A DNA stretch of 9,483 nucleotides from Desulfobulbaceae bacterium. Lineage in GTDB: Bacteria > Desulfobacterota > Desulfobulbia > Desulfobulbales > Desulfocapsaceae. The translations under genes and the position numbers were made by a program. Shown one piece after another: positions 7,165-9,483 of the stretch. Numbering within the stretch: position 1 is the stretch's first letter; each line of letters opens with the position of its first letter. Below the pieces are notes generated by a model. The model was not told where the DNA came from. It did not search any database and was given only the letters and a program-made list of their open reading frames with translations. The DNA is taken from the NCBI GenBank assembly GCA_027067035.1, contig JAMOMO010000278.1, positions 1-9,483 of the forward strand. The letters are read 5' to 3'.

Positions 7165-7267
7165 AACAAGTTCAAAATTTGTCCGCGTTATACAAATTGA
7201 TCCAGAGAAAGATTTCAGTATCCGGCCTGAAAATCGCAGCCCGGACCATCTATTTTGGGAGAAGAAA

Positions 7268-7372
7268 ATGAAGGAGATACGAGTGACACTATACAGAGGT
7301 GAACGAATTCACCCCGCCTCACGGCCGGGGTTCCATTATGCTACCGGTCCCCCGAAGCAGCCCCTCTCGTAA
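7268..7372 (+). CDS. Possible 34-residue leader ORF upstream of the permease gene
   Basis: A short frame of 34 codons begins with ATG at 7268, has a plausible GGGAG ribosome-binding site seven bases upstream and stops with TAA 63 bases before the permease ATG. The peptide is basic and Pro/Gly-rich at its end, with no recognised domain or signal peptide. It overlaps the hairpins at 7298-7330, so translation could influence folding of the leader. It may equally be a chance frame; I do not recognise the product. Confidence 0.25.
   Translation: MKEIRVTLYRGERIHPASRPGFHYATGPPKQPLS
7298..7354 (+). promoter_or_regulatory. Competing hairpins in the permease leader
   Basis: GGTGAA-CGAA-TTCACC (7298-7313) is a perfect six-pair hairpin. 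CCCCGCC-TCAC-GGCCGGGG (7312-7330) forms a second hairpin with one bulge and shares two bases with the first. The CGGGG of the second (7326-7330) can instead pair with CCCCG at 7350-7354. Such alternatives are typical of leader regulation, but there is no T-run after any of them and no match to a riboswitch class that I know. Confidence 0.35.
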
Positions 7373-7435
7373 GCACCCATCTCCAACAGACATTTTTTAT
7401 TTATTAATTACAAACAAAACAAGGAAACACAAACG

Positions 7436-9241
7436 ATGACTTTACCAATTATACTTGTCATGGCGGTTCTCGTCCTGGCAATCTTACTCTTTATATTTGA
7501 ATGGGTGCGTGTCGACGTGGTCGGCATCATTATGATGATCATACTCCCATTACTGGGACTGGTTACCCCGAAAGAAGCCATCAGCGGACTTTCCAGTAAT
7601 GCTGTTGTATCGATCATTGCGGTTATTATAATTGGCGCCGGGCTTGATAAGACCGGAGCAATGAACTCACTTGCCCGGGTACTCCTCAAGTTTGCAGGAA
7701 AGAGCGAAAGCAGAATCATGATCCTCATCTCCGGTACAGTGGCATTCATCTCCAGTTTCATGCAGAACATCGGTGCTGCCGCTCTCTTCATGCCTGCTGC
7801 AAAACGTATCTGCCGCCAGACCAACATCCCTGTATCAAGAATACTCATGCCCATGGGTTTCTGTGCCATCATCGGTGGCTGTATAACCCTGATCGGATCA
7901 AGTCCCCTTATTCTTATGAATGATGTGATGAAGATCTCTGATCCCAATGTCGAGCCCTTCGGACTCTTCTCGGTAACCCCTATCGGCCTGGCCCTCATTG
8001 CCGCAGCACTTGTCTACTTTGTACTCTTCGGCCGCTTCATCCTTCCTTCAGGACAGGGCGACGAAGCCGGTAGCGGACCAATGTCCAAAGAGCTTGAAAG
8101 AACCTATCATGACATCGGCAACCTTTTCGAGATCAGCATCCCCGAATCCTTTGCCGGTCCACAGAGCCTTGAAGAGCTTGATATCAGACCTATTTTCTTC
8201 ACGACCATCCTCGGCATCTCAACCAAAGGCGGGACAACCATTGCAACTCCCGACTTTTCCGACTCGGTACAGGGTGGAGACACCATTATCGTAGAAGGAC
8301 CTCCAGACCTCGTTGCCAAAATGGTACAGTCATTTGGCTGGGAGCTGAAAGCAGACCTTGAAGTCTTTGCAGAAAGCTTTTCTCCAAACAACGCCGGAAT
8401 CATGGAGGCGATCATCACTCCCCGCTCCGAACTTGTTGGCCAGGCACTGCGTTCCTTCTCTTTCCGCAAGAAAAACGGCGTTACTCCACTGGCCATCTTC
8501 CGTGAGGATCGTACCTATGTTGGTGACATTTCCACCATGCCCCTTCGTGCCGGTGATGCACTGCTGCTTCAGGGTCCCTGGGAAAAATTCCATTACCTGA
8601 AAGACCGCTCGGACCTGGCCCTCACCGAAGAGGTACAGGGTGAAATCCTCAGAACCGACAAGGTTAAATTTGCCGTTGGTGGTCTCGTACTGGCCCTCAC
8701 AATGATTCTCGGGTTTCATGTACAGCTTTCCATTGCCCTGCTTGCAGGAGCCATGTTCATGGTCCTCACCAAGGTTCTCTCCATTGATGAAGCCTATGAA
8801 TCCGTCGACTGGATGACTGTTTTCCTTCTTGGCGGCCTCATTCCACTGGGCATTGCCTTTGAAAAAACGGGGGCTGCAAAGCTCATTGCGGAAACGATCA
8901 TGGGCGGGCTAGGAAACGTATCACCTCTGATCCTTCTCTCTGTAATCGCGATCCTCACCTCATTTTTCACCCTGGTTGCATCCAACGTTGGTGCAACCGT
9001 GCTCATGGTACCACTTGCCATGAACATGGCAGGTGCAGCAGGAGCTGACCCGCGTATTGCCGCGCTTGTTGTGGCGGTAGCCTGCTCCAACACCTTTGTC
9101 CTGCCGACTCATCAGGTGAATGCGCTGATCATGCGTCCCGGTGGCTACAAGACAAAAGATTACTTCAGAGCCGGTGCCGGAATGACCATCCTCTACCTGA
9201 TAGTCATGATGGCGACAATCTCTCTTTTCTACGGCCTGTAA
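7436..9241 (+). CDS. SLC13/DASS-type permease with two internal TrkA_C (RCK_C) domains
   Basis: A 601-residue inner-membrane transporter of the ion transporter superfamily (SLC13, related to ArsB/NhaD and to E. coli YfbS-type proteins, which have the same layout). An N-terminal membrane half (about 1-203) has helices near 4-21, 27-45, 55-73 and 178-203 and an inner signature SSFMQNIGAAALFMP (106-120). Two soluble TrkA_C-like domains follow (about 228-305 and 320-390). The C-terminal membrane half (about 411-600) has VASNVGATVLMVPLA (514-528) and CSNTFVLPTHQ (550-560). The first-half signature reads QNIG where sodium-coupled DASS carriers show Ser-Asn-Thr, so coupling ion and substrate are uncertain; sulfate, other oxyanions and organic acids are possibilities. 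The cytosolic TrkA_C domains may bind a ligand that gates transport. An AAGGAA ribosome-binding site lies about nine bases before the ATG. Divergent from the kinase/regulator operon, with a candidate sigma-54 promoter. Family is firm, substrate unknown. Confidence 0.92.
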   Translation: MTLPIILVMAVLVLAILLFIFEWVRVDVVGIIMMIILPLLGLVTPKEAISGLSSNAVVSIIAVIIIGAGLDKTGAMNSLARVLLKFAGKSESRIMILISGTVAFISSFMQNIGAAALFMPAAKRICRQTNIPVSRILMPMGFCAIIGGCITLIGSSPLILMNDVMKISDPNVEPFGLFSVTPIGLALIAAALVYFVLFGRFILPSGQGDEAGSGPMSKELERTYHDIGNLFEISIPESFAGPQSLEELDIRPIFFTTILGISTKGGTTIATPDFSDSVQGGDTIIVEGPPDLVAKMVQSFGWELKADLEVFAESFSPNNAGIMEAIITPRSELVGQALRSFSFRKKNGVTPLAIFREDRTYVGDISTMPLRAGDALLLQGPWEKFHYLKDRSDLALTEEVQGEILRTDKVKFAVGGLVLALTMILGFHVQLSIALLAGAMFMVLTKVLSIDEAYESVDWMTVFLLGGLIPLGIAFEKTGAAKLIAETIMGGLGNVSPLILLSVIAILTSFFTLVASNVGATVLMVPLAMNMAGAAGADPRIAALVVAVACSNTFVLPTHQVNALIMRPGGYKTKDYFRAGAGMTILYLIVMMATISLFYGL

Positions 9242-9272
9242 GCCACAGAGAAAACCAGGAAACAGACCTGAC

Positions 9273-9311
9273 GCGGACCCTCTGCTGCAGATCATGCAAC
9301 AGAGGGGCCGC
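9273..9311 (+). terminator. Imperfect hairpin after the permease gene, without a T-run
   Basis: GCGGACCCTCTG (9273-9284) pairs with CAGAGGGGCCGC (9300-9311) with one mismatch, and TGC/GCA can extend the stem inward. It begins 32 bases after the permease stop. The stem is strong but no T-tract follows, so it could be a weak terminator, an mRNA-stabilising 3' structure or an attenuator before the next gene. Confidence 0.45.
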
Positions 9312-9395
9312 TTGAGTCCTGCGGGTTCAGTCCTGTTCACACGCCGGGACACAGGCTGCTTTCGTAATCCACATCAACGATAGGATACCAATACA

Positions 9396-9483
9396 ATGAA
9401 AATTTTTCTCATACTCTGCACCGTCCTCCTTGGTGGTGCCGGTCAGGTCTTTGCCAGCACCCACGGTGGCGGTGAGACCGTAA
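9396..9483 (+). CDS. Start of an exported protein gene (3' end outside window)
   Basis: Only 29 codons are visible. They encode a clear signal peptide: Lys2, a hydrophobic core rich in Leu/Ile/Val, and a cleavage region VFA before Ser21, followed by a Gly-rich start of the mature protein (STHGGGETV). An AGGA ribosome-binding site lies about ten bases before the ATG. It follows the permease gene by 154 bases on the same strand and may be co-transcribed despite the hairpin between them. The product is probably periplasmic; nothing in the visible part allows a functional call. Cys8 lies inside the hydrophobic core and does not form a lipobox. Confidence 0.7.
   Translation, partial: MKIFLILCTVLLGGAGQVFASTHGGGETV

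Noticed and set aside
7224..7237. Second GG-N10-GC pattern upstream of the permease gene
   Set aside because: The -12 part reads ATCGC instead of TTGC and the -24 part matches poorly; the site at 7148-7164 is much better.
7019..7267. Upstream extension of the 34-codon leader ORF to an ATG at 7019
   Set aside because: It would cross the rightward -24/-12 promoter and predicted start, and there is no ribosome-binding site at that ATG.
7408..7998. A 196-codon open frame on the minus strand opposite the permease gene
   Set aside because: It is the antisense shadow of a clear membrane-transporter reading frame; the translation has no recognisable domain.
9345..9360. GG-N10-GC pattern before the exported-protein gene
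   Set aside because: It has the right spacing but lacks the C after GG and the first T of TTGC, and no enhancer-like repeats lie nearby.

Overview
The window looks like a bacterial chromosome segment of roughly balanced base composition. It carries a membrane-anchored hybrid histidine kinase, a sigma-54-type (NtrC family) two-component system and a large SLC13-type permease. This mix, and the kinase style, fits a sulfate-reducer-like member of the Desulfobacterota (Desulfobulbales would be my guess). That placement is inference from gene style only; no marker gene is present. I see no tRNA, rRNA, CRISPR array, insertion sequence or phage gene, and all intact genes look healthy.

Left part (1-1467): the C-terminal half of a RhlE-like DEAD-box RNA helicase enters from the left edge. 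It converges, with overlapping stop codons, on a secreted or periplasmic alpha/beta hydrolase read on the minus strand. A 209-base divergent spacer with two back-to-back sigma-70-like promoters separates the hydrolase from the next gene.

Middle (1677-6514): a hybrid sensor kinase (six membrane helices, coiled coil, kinase core, receiver) reads rightward. It converges on a minus-strand operon that encodes a HAMP-type sensor kinase followed, 16 bases later, by an NtrC-family response regulator. In that regulator the sigma-54-contacting GAFTGA loop reads DAYTDA.

Right part (6515-9483): a 921-base intergenic region divides the kinase/regulator operon from a divergent gene for a 601-residue SLC13-family permease with two internal TrkA_C-type domains. 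The region is rich in signals. It has a -24/-12 promoter facing each way and, between them, three copies of GTTGCA-N3/4-TGAAAC that look like an upstream activator array. Each implied transcript has a leader of about 250-260 bases. The kinase-operon leader holds a 12-bp perfect inverted repeat enclosing two small hairpins; the permease leader holds a possible 34-codon ORF and competing hairpins. After the permease come a hairpin and the start of a gene for an exported protein.

Working model (inference): the sensor kinase perceives a periplasmic signal and phosphorylates the regulator. The regulator binds the triple repeat and switches on both its own operon and the SLC13 permease, so this is a self-amplifying uptake or efflux module. 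The altered GAFTGA loop is the awkward, and most interesting, part of that model.
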